This document shows, in pieces, positions 12,834-23,936 of a stretch of 64,000 nt of DNA; the first letter of the stretch is position 1, and each line of letters begins with the position of its first letter. The notes beneath the pieces are model-generated. The model searched no databases. It had not been told where the DNA came from and saw nothing but the letters and a program-made list of their open reading frames with translations. The position numbers and the translations under genes are program-made. This stretch comes from Henckelia pumila. Lineage: Eukaryota > Streptophyta > Magnoliopsida > Lamiales > Gesneriaceae. The stretch lies in NCBI RefSeq assembly GCF_033568475.1, contig NW_027331831.1, positions 11,098,001 through 11,162,000 of the forward strand, in the 5' to 3' direction.

Positions 12834-13734
12834 ACGTACACCCCACGTCTTCAAAATAGGAGGTCAAAAGTTTGTTGTTTCATTAACTAGTATTTTACCT
12901 GTGCGATGCACGGACGATATCTCGCGTGTAATAAGATTAAACTGGTGGATCATATGAAAAATATTGAATATGAAATAAGATGTAAACAATTTTAATTTTA
13001 CAATGATTAGTAAGAATAACGTGAAAAAAGTACTTTTAAAAAATAAAAAAAAATAAAACATATGTCGTGCGAAGTACGTGATGTTATTTTATACAATTAA
13101 TGATAAAAAGTAGTAAGAATGAATATTGAACGAATAATTGAAATACAAATTAGCTAAATGGATTATATATCATACAATTAAAAAACAAACAAATTATCTT
13201 ATAAAGTTTGAAAAACTTTCTTAGATATTCGGCAGTCTTTTTCTCTTTGATGTGTTATAATCTTTGTTTTCTCATTGTTGCCGCAGACTCAAGGTCGAGC
13301 TTTATTATTTTTTTTCTTATGAAAAATGAGTATGTGCTAATTGGTTTGATGATATGTGAGATTAGATTTGAGATTTGTTTTTGAATAGTTTTGGAAGAAA
13401 ATGAGATAAGAATAGGGCAAATTACGATGATTGTTTGACAGAATATGAGAAAAAAATTGAGTATTACAATATTATAAAGATTGAGAGGCTATATATTCGT
13501 ATATCATAAATTATTATGATATGAATCCCAAAATAATGGCATTTTCATTCTTTAAGACGACTATTACCTTTTAAAATTTAAAAAATCTGTCGGGTCCAAA
13601 TGTTAAGGAATATGGTTTAAAAAATCTTGCTTTGTTTTTGGTATAAATTACATGTTTTAAATCTATTATGGAATGTGTCATACTTCTTAATATATTATTT
13701 TGGAATATGTTATACTTGCTGTTATTTAATTGAA

Positions 13735-14057
13735 TTTTAAATTAAATTAAGGAATATAGTTTGATTGATTTTTTTAATCTTCAATTGATAGACTGTATAT
13801 TTAGAAAGCAAATATATTAGAAAACGTATATAATTAAAGTTTGAATTTTAAATTGAATTAAGAAATTTGATTGATTGATTTGTTGAATCTTTAATTTATA
13901 ACTTTTATATTTATAAAACAAAGATTATGAGATTGTATCCCAGAATTACGATACTTTTCATCATTATGACTATCTTATGCAACTGTAATTAGTAGATATC
14001 ATTTCTTAAGATTCGATAATATAAATTAATTTTTATTTTCATAACAATTTTTTTAAG
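13735..14057. repeat. Repeat copies left of the Copia insertion
   Basis: Units containing TTGATTGATT...AATC...ATTATGACTATCTTATGC occur here and again, diverged, at about 25240-25440 just right of the Copia element. The Copia element therefore landed in a pre-existing repeat region. Confidence 0.55.
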
Positions 14058-14062
14058 TGGTC

Positions 14063-15339
14063 TGTTGAATCCGACATTTTGGTGATAACAAACAACAACT
14101 CATTGTATAGGAATGTGCTACCAATCTTTTGTACTTCAGGAATCTACTACAACTCCTACCGCAACCGTCTAAACCCTTCAAGTTATCTACCGGAAGCTTG
14201 TCAACCGCCTTTGTCTCTCGACCGGTTGCAGTCACAAGCCTATCGACTGATTATTCAAACCAGCAGAGGATAAATCTCTCTACCGGAAGAAAGTCAACTG
14301 TTTATCAAGATATCTCAAGACAAATACTTGAGACAAGACGTTCTTTGCAAGATCTTTTATCAAAAAGCAGAACCGGCGTATCAGAAGATCTGTTGACTCT
14401 TGCATCGAGACAACAGGTTACACTAAAATGGCAAAAACGCAGAATGGCTACAGATAAAGCATTCGACCGTTTATACCAGTTTTGGACCCTGGAAGTTGTC
14501 TGCATTTAAAGAAGAGTACGATCTTCATGCAGAATCATCAATGAATTTATGAAGCATTAAATGTGCATTCAATGCAGCACCAGAACGTTCAAAATAAAGA
14601 CGTTGATGATTGACCTATATAAAGGGAAGATTGCTCAAGACAAAAAAAGAAGACAAGCAACACGAAAAATCTCAATCAACTCAATCACTTGAATACTATC
14701 AGAAGTCCTCATCTGATATACTGAAGCAATACTTGAGCACACTTACAAGATCATTCACTTGCTGCTCAAATAAACCCTCGCCTACAGTTTACATATCTGA
14801 TCTTCAAGGATCATCCTAGGGTTTCCAAGCCTCTCGACCGCTCTGCAGTTTGAGAAGCTCAACCGGACTGTATTCATTATTGAAGAGACTTGAAGCTACT
14901 CTGAAAGCTTCCACCAGTCTGATAAGAACTGAGAATCTTATCTGTGTAAATCTAGGAGTTTCGGATTAGGCATTGGATAAGTCCTAAGTCTGAAGTGGGT
15001 GTATTGCAAGACGTTGTAATAACCAAAGTCTTCTAGTGAATTCCTTCCTAAGTGGAAGAAGGGGAGACGTAGAAGGATTAAGCCTTCGAACTTCCATAAA
15101 TCGTGCCTCAGTCTTTACTGCATATTTATCTTACATATTGCTCATACATCGTGTTGTAACTTGCCTTTGCATCACTAAAACCTCTGAACTATTTTCGCAC
15201 TATTTAAGTTGTTCAAACCGTTTTAGAAGTTGAGAAAACAGATTAAGTGAACTAAACTTCACTTGATCATTTTGAAAAGAAAGAAAATAAGTTTCAGAGT
15301 GTATTCACCCCCCCTCTACCCTCTGAACCGATCCCAACA
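14063..15339 (+). repeat. Copia 5' LTR
   Basis: The 1277-bp LTR runs from TGTTGAATCC to CGATCCCAACA. It contains a TATA box, TATATAAA at 14616-14623, the likely promoter of the genomic RNA. ORFs inside it are spurious and recur in the 3' LTR. Confidence 0.95.
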
Positions 15340-15341
15340 AG

Positions 15342-15353
15342 TGGTATCAGAGC
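15342..15353 (+). other. Copia primer binding site (tRNA-iMet)
   Basis: TGGTATCAGAGC begins three bases after the LTR end. It is the exact complement of the 3' end of initiator tRNA-Met, including CCA, and so of the tRNA gene at 32453-32524. Confidence 0.93.
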
Positions 15354-15392
15354 GGGTTCCTTTCTCAACTGCTGATCTAAAGTTTTAAAATC

Positions 15393-17405
15393 ATGACTTC
15401 TTTCAACAAAATTCCTATGTTTTTTAAAGAAGATTATGATGACTGGAAAATCCGCATGCAGGAACATCTTGTAGCATAGGACGATGACATGCTATATGTC
15501 ATAACAGACGGTCCTATCAAAATCATGAAGGTCAACCCAGCTCTAACCGATGGTGCAGGACAAATGATTGAGAAACCAAGAGCTGAGTGGACTACTGAGG
15601 ACAAAAAGAAGGCCAATCTTGACAATGTGGCCCAGGACACCCTATACAAAACTCTGGATAAGAACATGTTCAGCAAAATCAAGTCATGCTCCACAGAAAA
15701 GGAGATTTGGGAGAAGCTCACTCAGCTGTGTGAAGGAAATGACCAAACCAAGGAAAACAAGCTCACTATGGCCATTCAAAAATATGACAATGCCAAAATG
15801 AAGCCAGGGGAAACCATGGCTGAATTTGATGAACGGTTTAGTAGTATCATTTGTGACCTTATTGCTTTAGGAAAAACTTATACTAACCGTGAAATTGCTG
15901 TGAAGGTTATGAGAGCTTTGCCCAAAGAATGGGAGATCAAGACAGTGGCCATGAGGGAGTCAAAAGACTTAAGCAAGGTTGAACTGCATGATCTCTTTGC
16001 AGATCTCAAAGCCTACGAGTTCGAGCTCAACATGAGGACAGAAGATGAACCATCTACCTCTCAACCAACCAAGGCCTTAACCTCAACGGTGATGCGTCCA
16101 CCGATCGAGGAAGCTCCAAAGAGATCAGCTGAGCAAATCAGCAATGAAGCCATGACACTCTTTGTCAAGAAATTTGGTAGATTTATGCGTAAAAACAATT
16201 TTAAATTTAAAAATTATCATAAATCGGACCATACAGACGATGGTCCTACTTGTTTTAACTGTGGCAAGCCAGGCCACTTCATTGCAGATTGCACCAAGCC
16301 TAAGAGCAATGATCAGAAGCAAGTTTTCGAAAGAAGAAAGGGAAAGGAGAACAAGAGGATGTTTAGAAAAGGAAGAAACCAAAGGGTTCTAGTAGCAGAC
16401 GAAAGCAAAAGCAAGTGGGCTGAGTCTGACTCTGACAAACCCAATACCGGAAGCTCTTCAGATGACAGCGATGATGAAAAGGTTGAATGTCTTATGGCTG
16501 ACATCGAAGAAGAAGCTGAGGAGGTATTTGACTTTGGTTCACCTGAATTTACTCACAGTGATCTAGTTACTGCTTTACACGAAATGACTAATGAATACAA
16601 AACATTATCCAAGGAATTCGAGGAGGTAAAGGCAGAAAGAGCTGACCTAAAAGATAAGTCAAGCGAGTCAAGCTGCATGCAGCGAAAAGAGCTTGATGGT
16701 CTTAAGGTCAAGCTAAGTCTGCTGGCTACTGAGAATGACACCTTGAAAAGAGTGTTCCAAGCAACCTTGACTGAGAACAAAAAACTACTTGAAACAATTA
16801 AGGCTTGGAATAAATCTTCGGTAACCATTGACAAGATTCAAGAAATCCAAAGACCGGCACATGACAAAACCGGTCTAGGGTTTGGAACAAATGAACAGTC
16901 TATGGAATCTTATATTCAGTCAAGCCTGGACAAAGGCAATCTTAACAAAATAAGATTTGTCAGGTCCAGCACGATATATGAACATGATGAGTGCAGCTTT
17001 GACAAAAATCAGAAAGTATCTAACGAACGAAACTCTAAGCATAGAGGGCTGGGATATGTGGATCCCCAGATCTCTAATCAAAGAGGAACTTGGATTAAAC
17101 CAAAACCTAATGAAAGAAGAAAGGGAAACCAATCTAATTTCAAAAGGCCATGGAATGAGTCTAACTACTCTAAGAGAAGATGGTCAAAGGAGAAGCCTTA
17201 CCAGTACTTTAATTGCAGGCCAGTTCAAAAGAGGTACAGGCTAACTGATAAAGATCAAAAAGGCAAGCAGCACATAGCAACCTCACAAGCACACACATTT
17301 ACTGCTTATCGACCGCACAGATTTCTGGACACACACACGGGCAAACCTGTAAGGGTGTTCCAGGTGTGGGTCCCGAAAGGGCTAATCCGACCTGGACCCT
17401 ACTAG
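15393..17405 (+). pseudogene. Copia gag with in-frame stop
   Basis: Gag capsid/nucleocapsid protein. The natural start is ATG 15393, but TAG at 15477-15479 cuts the frame after 28 codons. The remaining open frame runs from 15489. It shows a UBN2-type capsid region (EIWEKLTQLCEGND, MAEFDERFSSII, ALPKEWEIKT), a zinc knuckle CFNCGKPGHFIADC near 16255-16296, an acidic Ser/Asp stretch and a coiled-coil-like segment. It ends at TAG 17403-17405. The pol frame continues in the same frame right after this stop, so the stop either separates gag from pol by readthrough or is a mutation. Confidence 0.85.
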
Positions 17406-17432
17406 ATATGGGTACCAAAAGTTCCTCACTTT

Positions 17433-20400
17433 TTGCAGGTACTGAAAGTCCAAACAGGCGAGAAGACCACTTCTATCAAGGACACTACCTGGTACTTAGA
17501 TAGTGGTTGCTCACGGCACATGACAGGGAATCCAGAACTTCTGACAGAAGTCGTGCTGTGCAAAGGACCAAAGATCAGCTTTGGAGACAACTCCAAAGGT
17601 AAAACCGTGGGTAAGGGTAAGATTATCCATGGTAACATCATTATTAAAGATGTGTTGCTTGTTGACAAACTGTGCTATAATTTGATAAGTATTAGTCAAC
17701 TATGTGACAATGATCATTCGGTCGAGTTTCACAAACACACTTGCATTATCAAAAATGACAAAGGTGAGACTCTTATGACCGGTGTAAGAGACCTAAACAC
17801 CTACAAGGTAAACTGGTCTTGCTCACATACTTATTCACCTACTTGTCTTACTGCTCATCATGATAAACATTGGTTGTGGCATAAGCGGTTAAATCATCTA
17901 AATTTTAAGTCCATCTCTAACTTGAGGAAGCATGATTTGGTTTCTGGTCTGCCTGAAGGAGATTTTATAAAAGACAAAGTTTGTCCTGCTTGTCAACTAG
18001 GAAAGCAGGTGAGAGCAACCTTTAAAAATAAAGGGTGTATGTCTTCCTCCAAATGCTTAGATTTACTTCACATGGACCTATTTGGTCCTATACCAGTAAG
18101 AAGCATAGGGGGAATGAGATATGCTCTTGTTGTTATAGATGACTTTTCTCGATTTACTTGGGTCATCTTTCTCTCTTCAAAAGATCAAACTGCACCTCAC
18201 CTGATTAAGCTTTTTAAACGTTTGCAAAATGAACAATCCACTGTGATAGATAGAATCAGGAGTGATAGAGGGACTGAGTTTTTAAACACTGCTCTTATGA
18301 CTTATCTAGATGATCAGGGAATCAAGCATGAGTTGTCAGCTGCTAGATCCCCACAGCAAAATGGGGTGGCTAAAAAAAGGAACCGTACTTTAAAAGAAGC
18401 AGCCAGAACTATGATTGCTGATTCAAATGTTTCTCAAAAGCTTTGGGCAGAAGCAGTTAACACAGCTTGCTATACTCAAAACAGATCTATGATTAATAAA
18501 CGATTTAACAAAACTCCATATGAGATCTGGAATGGCACAAAACCTGATATGTCATACTTCAAAATTTTTGGATGCAAATGCTTTATCCACAACAATGGCA
18601 AAAATCATTTGACAGCCTTCGATGCCAAAGTAAACGAAGGAACTTTTATTGGTTACTCAGCCGTTAGCAGAGCTTATCGAGTGTTCAATCAAAGATCACT
18701 AACGGTAGAGGAAACCATTCATGTTGTTTTTGATGAGTCTACTCTTTGTACAGAACAAACTCAAGGGAGCATAAATGATCTGAGTCATAGACTGGAAAAC
18801 ACAAATCTACAGGAAGAAAGTGACAGTGATCCATATCCTCAAAAGAAGGATGATCCAGTTCCCTCTACCGTGTATGATCAAACAAGGCCAGAAGAGGATC
18901 CACCGGTTGATAACGATCCTCCTGCCAATAATGATCCAGTAAACGAGGACGTTCGTCAACCAATTGATAACAACCCTTTAGGGAATTATTTTAGGTGGAA
19001 CAAAGATCATCCACCTGGGTTGGTCATAGGTGACCCTTCTGCTCCTCGAAAAACACGTGGTCAAATGATTAATGAATTCTTGCATGCAGCTTTCATATCT
19101 CAGGTAGAACCCAAAAAGATAGATGAAGCTCTATCAGATGCCAGCTGGATTGAAGCTATGCAAGAAGAGTTGAATCAATTCACCCGCAACAATGTTTGGC
19201 ATCTAGTTCCTCGACCGGAAAATCAAAATGTGATTGGAACTAGATGGGTGTTTCGTAACAAGCTCGATGAACATGGCACTGTTGTGCGTAACAAAGCTCG
19301 ACTTGTTGCCCAAGGATTCAGACAAGAAGAAGGCATAGACTTTGAGGAATCATTCGCACCAGTTGCAAGACTAGAAGCAATCCGCATCTTTCTTGCCTAT
19401 GCAGCTTTCAAGGACTTTAAAGTTTATCAAATGGATGTCAAGTCTGCATTCCTCAATGGTCTACTTCAAGAAGAGGTGTACGTTGAACAACCACCAGGTT
19501 TTGTCAATCCCACTCATCCTCAATATATCTATAAACTTGACAAAGCCCTCTATGGATTAAAACAAGCACCGCGTGCATGGTACGATACATTACTAAAATT
19601 TTTACTAGAACATGATTTCCAAATTGGAACGGTCGATAAGACCTTGTTTAAATTTGTAAAAGGTGATTATGTGTTACTAGTACAAATCTATGTTGATGAC
19701 ATTATATTTGGGTCAACTAACCCCAAGTTGTGCTCAAAGTTCTCTAAGATGATGCAGGAGAAATTTGAAATGAGCATGATGGGCGAGCTAAATTTCTTTC
19801 TTGGATTGCAAGTAAAGCAACTTGAAACTGGAATATTTATCAATCAATCCAAGTATGCCAAGGAATTGGTAAAGAAGTTTGGAATGGAACAGTGCTCAAC
19901 TGTATCTACCCCCATGAGTACATCAATCAAGCTTGATAAAGATGAAGGGGGAATCCCGGTCGAGGTAACAATGTATCGAGGCCTTATTGGCTCATTGCTT
20001 TATTTGACTGCCAGTCGACCGGATATCATGTATTCAATTTGTTTATGTGCTAGATTTCAAGCAACACCTAAGCAATCTCATTTCATTGCCGCCAAACGAA
20101 TAATTAAATATATTAAAGGAACTACTAATGTGGGTCTTTGGTATCCCAAAGATTCAAATCTTAATCTTATTGGCTATTCAGATGCAGATTATGCAGGTTG
20201 TAGAATTGATCGCAAAAGTACAAGTGGCACATGTCAATTCCTTGGAGATAGACTAATTTCGTGGTCAAGTAAGAAGCAGACATCAATTGCTACCTCGACC
20301 GCCGAAGCAGAATATCTCGCTGCTGGCAGCTGTTGTGCTCAAATACTCTGGATTCAACAGCAGCTTAATGATTATGGAATCCGGTCGAGTGAAGCTCCAA

Positions 20401-20633
20401 TCTACTGTGACAATACAAGTGTCATAGCCATCACTCACAATCCAGTGATGCACTCTAGGACAAAGCACATTGATGTCAGGCATCACTTTATCCGAGATCA
20501 TGTCTTAAAGAAGGAAATCAGGCTGGAATACATCTCTACCGATCAGCAAGCAGCAGACATATTCACCAAGCCTTTACCGGACGCTAAGTTTTCATATTTT
20601 CGAAATATTATTGGTTTAGTAGATCTAAGTTAG
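17433..20633 (+). CDS. Copia pol polyprotein (PR-INT-RT-RNase H)
   Basis: The open frame of about 1066 codons continues in the gag frame; the nominal start is only the first possible codon (TTG), so expression needs readthrough or fusion to gag. Domains in order: aspartic protease with [12 protein letters not shown]; integrase zinc region with HKRLNH and CPAC; integrase core with [14 protein letters not shown] and [12 protein letters not shown] with [22 protein letters not shown] and YVDDIIFGS; RNase H with YSDADYAG and TAEAEYLA. In the integrase, the usual catalytic Glu of the AER motif is Lys (codon 18372-18374), so strand transfer should be lost. RT and RNase H motifs look intact. The frame ends at TAG 20631-20633. 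Confidence 0.93.
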   Translation: MQVLKVQTGEKTTSIKDTTWYLDSGCSRHMTGNPELLTEVVLCKGPKISFGDNSKGKTVGKGKIIHGNIIIKDVLLVDKLCYNLISISQLCDNDHSVEFHKHTCIIKNDKGETLMTGVRDLNTYKVNWSCSHTYSPTCLTAHHDKHWLWHKRLNHLNFKSISNLRKHDLVSGLPEGDFIKDKVCPACQLGKQVRATFKNKGCMSSSKCLDLLHMDLFGPIPVRSIGGMRYALVVIDDFSRFTWVIFLSSKDQTAPHLIKLFKRLQNEQSTVIDRIRSDRGTEFLNTALMTYLDDQGIKHELSAARSPQQNGVAKKRNRTLKEAARTMIADSNVSQKLWAEAVNTACYTQNRSMINKRFNKTPYEIWNGTKPDMSYFKIFGCKCFIHNNGKNHLTAFDAKVNEGTFIGYSAVSRAYRVFNQRSLTVEETIHVVFDESTLCTEQTQGSINDLSHRLENTNLQEESDSDPYPQKKDDPVPSTVYDQTRPEEDPPVDNDPPANNDPVNEDVRQPIDNNPLGNYFRWNKDHPPGLVIGDPSAPRKTRGQMINEFLHAAFISQVEPKKIDEALSDASWIEAMQEELNQFTRNNVWHLVPRPENQNVIGTRWVFRNKLDEHGTVVRNKARLVAQGFRQEEGIDFEESFAPVARLEAIRIFLAYAAFKDFKVYQMDVKSAFLNGLLQEEVYVEQPPGFVNPTHPQYIYKLDKALYGLKQAPRAWYDTLLKFLLEHDFQIGTVDKTLFKFVKGDYVLLVQIYVDDIIFGSTNPKLCSKFSKMMQEKFEMSMMGELNFFLGLQVKQLETGIFINQSKYAKELVKKFGMEQCSTVSTPMSTSIKLDKDEGGIPVEVTMYRGLIGSLLYLTASRPDIMYSICLCARFQATPKQSHFIAAKRIIKYIKGTTNVGLWYPKDSNLNLIGYSDADYAGCRIDRKSTSGTCQFLGDRLISWSSKKQTSIATSTAEAEYLAAGSCCAQILWIQQQLNDYGIRSSEAPIYCDNTSVIAITHNPVMHSRTKHIDVRHHFIRDHVLKKEIRLEYISTDQQAADIFTKPLPDAKFSYFRNIIGLVDLS

Positions 20634-20837
20634 TATGCATGTTTTTAGGGGGAATGATTGCCAGTATGACGTTAATAGCTTAGCTGTTACATTGCCATAA
20701 ATGTTGGCATATCATCCGCCTTTAGCTAGTCTCTGACAGACTCCGTACTAGCAGCTTTGTGCTTTGAACCAAATGACATTAATTGGGCGCGGTGATTATA
20801 CTCTTCAAAACTTTTTGAATTTCAAAAATACTTTTCA

Positions 20838-20873
20838 TGACGTCACCCTATGGCCCATAGGTTCCTATATATA
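20838..20873 (+). promoter_or_regulatory. Promoter-like cluster before Copia ORF2
   Basis: Between pol and ORF2 stand, in order, a palindromic bZIP box TGACGTCA (20838-20845), a site II-type GGCCCA (20852-20857) and a TATA box TATATATA (20866-20873), about 125 bases before the ORF2 ATG. The spacing looks like a plant core promoter, suggesting a separate ORF2 transcript. Promoter activity is inference. Confidence 0.55.
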
Positions 20874-20996
20874 CTTCTTTACACTCGTATATCAACCTTT
20901 CACCGTTGCTAAAGCTTTCATATTGCATTAAAAGTTCTATCGTATTACTATCAAGCTTTTGCTTACTCTCTGCTCGAGTACTTATCTACAGCTATC

Positions 20997-23759
20997 ATGT
21001 CGATCCAAAAGACTTGCCTTGCAATCAACTTTGATTCCGTTATTGAGGCAAACAATGCAGGAATCACTGAGGTCTTCACCATGCTTGAAGCCTCTGGACT
21101 AAAGAAGTTTCTGGGAAGCAGCGCCATCTGCGATCTGCCTGTATTGAAGGAGTTCTTTGCAACCGCTCAAATCGAGCATGAGACTGTCAAATGCTTGATC
21201 CGGACAGAGTCCTACTCATTCAATCAAAAGTTCTTCGCCAGCACATTTGATCTGCCCTCCAGGGGTTTGACAAAATGCGCGGATCTTCCCGATGGTAACT
21301 GCTCATACTGGTTAAAGGAGTTCTCAACCACTGATGCTCCGATCAAACTGCCGGCTCAGAAGACATCTCTTAAAGCTTCATTCAGGCTATTGACCAACAT
21401 CGTGGCCAAGAATCTTCTTGCCAAGGCTGGATCATACGACAAGGTGACGATGGAGAAATTCCAATACATGACTTGTATCACCTCCAAAATCAACATCAAC
21501 TGGTCAGACATATTGTTCACTACCTTATGTAAAATGATCAGGGGAAAAGGGCAATCCGAGGGATTTGCTCTGCAAATTTGCCACATCTTGAGCGTCCTTG
21601 GAGTAGACTTCTCCAAGACTGAGCCTCTGCATCCCACCAAATGGCTCAACAAGTCTACAATCTTCAAGTTTCTGAACAAGAAAGAGGTTGCGGTCGACAC
21701 TCTGCCTTCAACCGCAAGTGTTATTGCTGTCACTCAACCGCTTTCAACAGTTCCGGTAGCGGCCCAGCCAGCCCATACCAAGAAATCTGCCAAGCGTCAA
21801 CTTATCATAGAGACTGACTCTGAAGACGAATCACGTGAGAACGTTCCACTGATTCAAGCCTTCAGCAAGTCATCTCCTTATGTCTCCAAAGCAGCTGTGT
21901 CATCCACGCCTGCAGGCGAGAAGAAGAGGCAGCACAAGAAGTTAAAGTCTCTTTCTGGACTTGCTCCTACCGTTCCAACACCAATTCTGCCAACGGTTGC
22001 GACTACTACCACTGCTGCTACTACTGCTCCACGTCCTACCAAGGGTGTGATAATCAGGGAAGGTGCCTCATCAACTCCAAAGGTCACTCTCGCTGATCCC
22101 AAGGACAAAGGGAAAGGTGTGATGATCTACTCACCTAAGGCTCAACCAGCAGCTACTGTAGAGCTCAACTTGATCATCTCTCACGTTCTCCGCACTGTCA
22201 AGCGTCACCTACAACGCTTTGACAGATGGCATCATTCCCGTACTCACCTGACGCTTGCTCAAATATTTCCTAAGTGGAAATCTCTGAATGTTATTGAGCA
22301 AAAGATGCTTCTTTTTGCTGACACTAAAGACATCGTGGAGGCTCTGGGAAGAAGACAGCTCATCGACTTGAAGCTTCGAGGAAGCCTGTTATCTCTGTTG
22401 ATTAATGAGCGTGTCAAGAACTTCAAATCCAAGAGTCCTACCGCCGCCGATGACTTTGTGATTCTGACTGGACTACAGAATAGTCTACGTCAAATCACTC
22501 AACTACTTCAGCACTTCCAAGCTCTTAACAACGTAAACACGGCAGCTTCAGCAGCTTGTTTACAGGCTTATGGACTGGAAGCACAGGTGATGATGAAGAC
22601 TTTTCTTACCCAAGATCAGGGTGAAGAAGACGTCTCTGCTTTTACTCTTTCAGATAGGATTCTGACCGGTCTCATCACTGCTGACCTGTTTCAGTCATCC
22701 GCTCTAGGATCGATTGTGGGAGCATCTTCATCGGTCGACCCCGCCTCAACCGCAGTCCAAGTAGTAATTCAACCGGAAGCAGCTGTGCCTGCTCACTCAT
22801 CTCCAGCGACGACCGCTCACACCTCTCCCAGTCGTCCACACGATTCTTTCGAAGTGATTGAAAAAGAGATTTCTGTCACCTCTGTGACCGAAGCCCCTTG
22901 CAACAGTGAAGCAGTAGTGCCCCCAACAGAGATACCAAGCACTATTGTATCACTTGCACCTCCAGAACAACCAATGACTGATGCTGACCCAGCACTTCAA
23001 CCGTCTCCATCTACTGAAAAGTTTGTGGAAGATCTCCTAATGGATGAACCGAGTGCTGATCCTGCTACTCCACCAACCATCTTGGCTGCAGTCGAGACTC
23101 CTACATCTCCAACTGTACCACTATTGGAAGGTCCATCAGCTAGCTCACCAGCCAGATCACCAGCACCACATCATCTTGAGTCTGGCCCGGTTTCACCAAG
23201 GAATGACACACAGAGTCAAATGCTTCCGATTGATGACTCATTAATTGAAGCCATGGCCGCAGCTCTGGATCACACTTTGATAAATAGGCTTCATGAGCTC
23301 ATGCAAACAGTTCGATCCTTCTCACAAGACATCACAAACTCATCCTTATCGGTTGAAAATTCACGCCAGACGATGATTCGGCATTTTGAGACCGTGTCTC
23401 GAGACCTTGCTCACCTGTCCAAAGAGATCACTGCCCATCATCGCACTCAAATCAATACGCTCTCTACCGTCTCCGAACAAGTTGTAAGATCCGAAAACCG
23501 CCTTCATAGGCAGTTGAATGATCGGATGGACACTATGCAAGCTACTCTACTTGCTCAACTAGATGCAAAAATTGATACTATGCAAGCCTGCCTTGGCACT
23601 CAACTCACTGAGATCATCCTTCGACTCAACCAAGGTGATGCCAAAAAGGGGGAAGAAGAGCAACGAAGAGCAGCAGAGGCAAGAAGACGTGAGGAAGAAG
23701 CCGACATAAGAAGAAGAGAAGGCGATAGGTCAGGAGGAGCCAGTTGGTTCAAAAGATGA
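20997..23759 (+). CDS. Copia ORF2, large protein of unknown function
   Basis: An uninterrupted 920-codon frame begins at ATG 20997, 363 bases after pol, in the position of the env-like gene of Sireviruses. The N-terminal 250 residues look globular. The middle is rich in Pro, Ser, Thr and Ala. The last 200 residues look helical or coiled-coil, ending in a charged Arg/Glu stretch (RRREEEADIRRREGD). No clear signal peptide or membrane segment is visible, so an envelope function is not supported. Several stops follow pol in the same frame, so simple readthrough cannot make it; a promoter-like cluster lies upstream. That the frame stays open suggests youth or selection. Confidence 0.8.
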   Translation: MSIQKTCLAINFDSVIEANNAGITEVFTMLEASGLKKFLGSSAICDLPVLKEFFATAQIEHETVKCLIRTESYSFNQKFFASTFDLPSRGLTKCADLPDGNCSYWLKEFSTTDAPIKLPAQKTSLKASFRLLTNIVAKNLLAKAGSYDKVTMEKFQYMTCITSKININWSDILFTTLCKMIRGKGQSEGFALQICHILSVLGVDFSKTEPLHPTKWLNKSTIFKFLNKKEVAVDTLPSTASVIAVTQPLSTVPVAAQPAHTKKSAKRQLIIETDSEDESRENVPLIQAFSKSSPYVSKAAVSSTPAGEKKRQHKKLKSLSGLAPTVPTPILPTVATTTTAATTAPRPTKGVIIREGASSTPKVTLADPKDKGKGVMIYSPKAQPAATVELNLIISHVLRTVKRHLQRFDRWHHSRTHLTLAQIFPKWKSLNVIEQKMLLFADTKDIVEALGRRQLIDLKLRGSLLSLLINERVKNFKSKSPTAADDFVILTGLQNSLRQITQLLQHFQALNNVNTAASAACLQAYGLEAQVMMKTFLTQDQGEEDVSAFTLSDRILTGLITADLFQSSALGSIVGASSSVDPASTAVQVVIQPEAAVPAHSSPATTAHTSPSRPHDSFEVIEKEISVTSVTEAPCNSEAVVPPTEIPSTIVSLAPPEQPMTDADPALQPSPSTEKFVEDLLMDEPSADPATPPTILAAVETPTSPTVPLLEGPSASSPARSPAPHHLESGPVSPRNDTQSQMLPIDDSLIEAMAAALDHTLINRLHELMQTVRSFSQDITNSSLSVENSRQTMIRHFETVSRDLAHLSKEITAHHRTQINTLSTVSEQVVRSENRLHRQLNDRMDTMQATLLAQLDAKIDTMQACLGTQLTEIILRLNQGDAKKGEEEQRRAAEARRREEEADIRRREGDRSGGASWFKR

Positions 23760-23920
23760 ACAACTTGTCTCTTCTTTACTTATCGCAGCTGCATCTCTTT
23801 TTTGTTTTTCTTCAGTAGGTGTAATAAGAATGCTTATTGTAATTAATGAAATTCATTCTCTCAATGAAGTTCATTTTAATGCTTTCATATTGTTCTTGGA
23901 GCACTTAAGTTTTGTCATCA

Positions 23921-23936
23921 CCAAAAAGGGGGAAAT
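23921..23936 (+). other. Copia polypurine tract
   Basis: CCAAAAAGGGGGAAAT directly abuts the 3' LTR and would prime plus-strand synthesis. Near-copies occur at 23641 (CCAAAAAGGGGGAAGAAG, inside ORF2) and 20645 (TTAGGGGGAATG, after pol). Repeated polypurine tracts are a known Sirevirus trait. Confidence 0.85.

Larger units (their letters stand above)
10081..14062. other. AT-rich intergenic DNA with MITE relics
   Basis: No gene is supported; small ORFs near 11021, 11951 and 12736 lack domains and overlap repeats. The stretch holds a (TA)n microsatellite at 10881-10922, a GTTTGCAA-type MITE relic at 10432-10521, the elements listed separately, and a minus-strand Helitron 3' terminus at 12887-12915 (hairpin GTGCATCGCAC, then ATACTAG) with no partner 5' end found. 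Confidence 0.55.

Noticed and set aside
12887-13500. A further full Helitron from the 3' terminus at 12887
   Set aside because: No matching minus-strand 5' end was found; the similar text near 13460 is in the other orientation and degenerate.
14129-14509. 126-codon ORF in the Copia LTR (shorter, frame-shifted in the other LTR)
   Set aside because: It lies in non-coding LTR and is not kept by a 1-base indel between the two LTRs.
20997-23759. ORF2 as a host gene or a retroviral envelope
   Set aside because: It lies between pol and the polypurine tract within one target duplication, so it belongs to the element; no signal peptide or membrane anchor supports an envelope.
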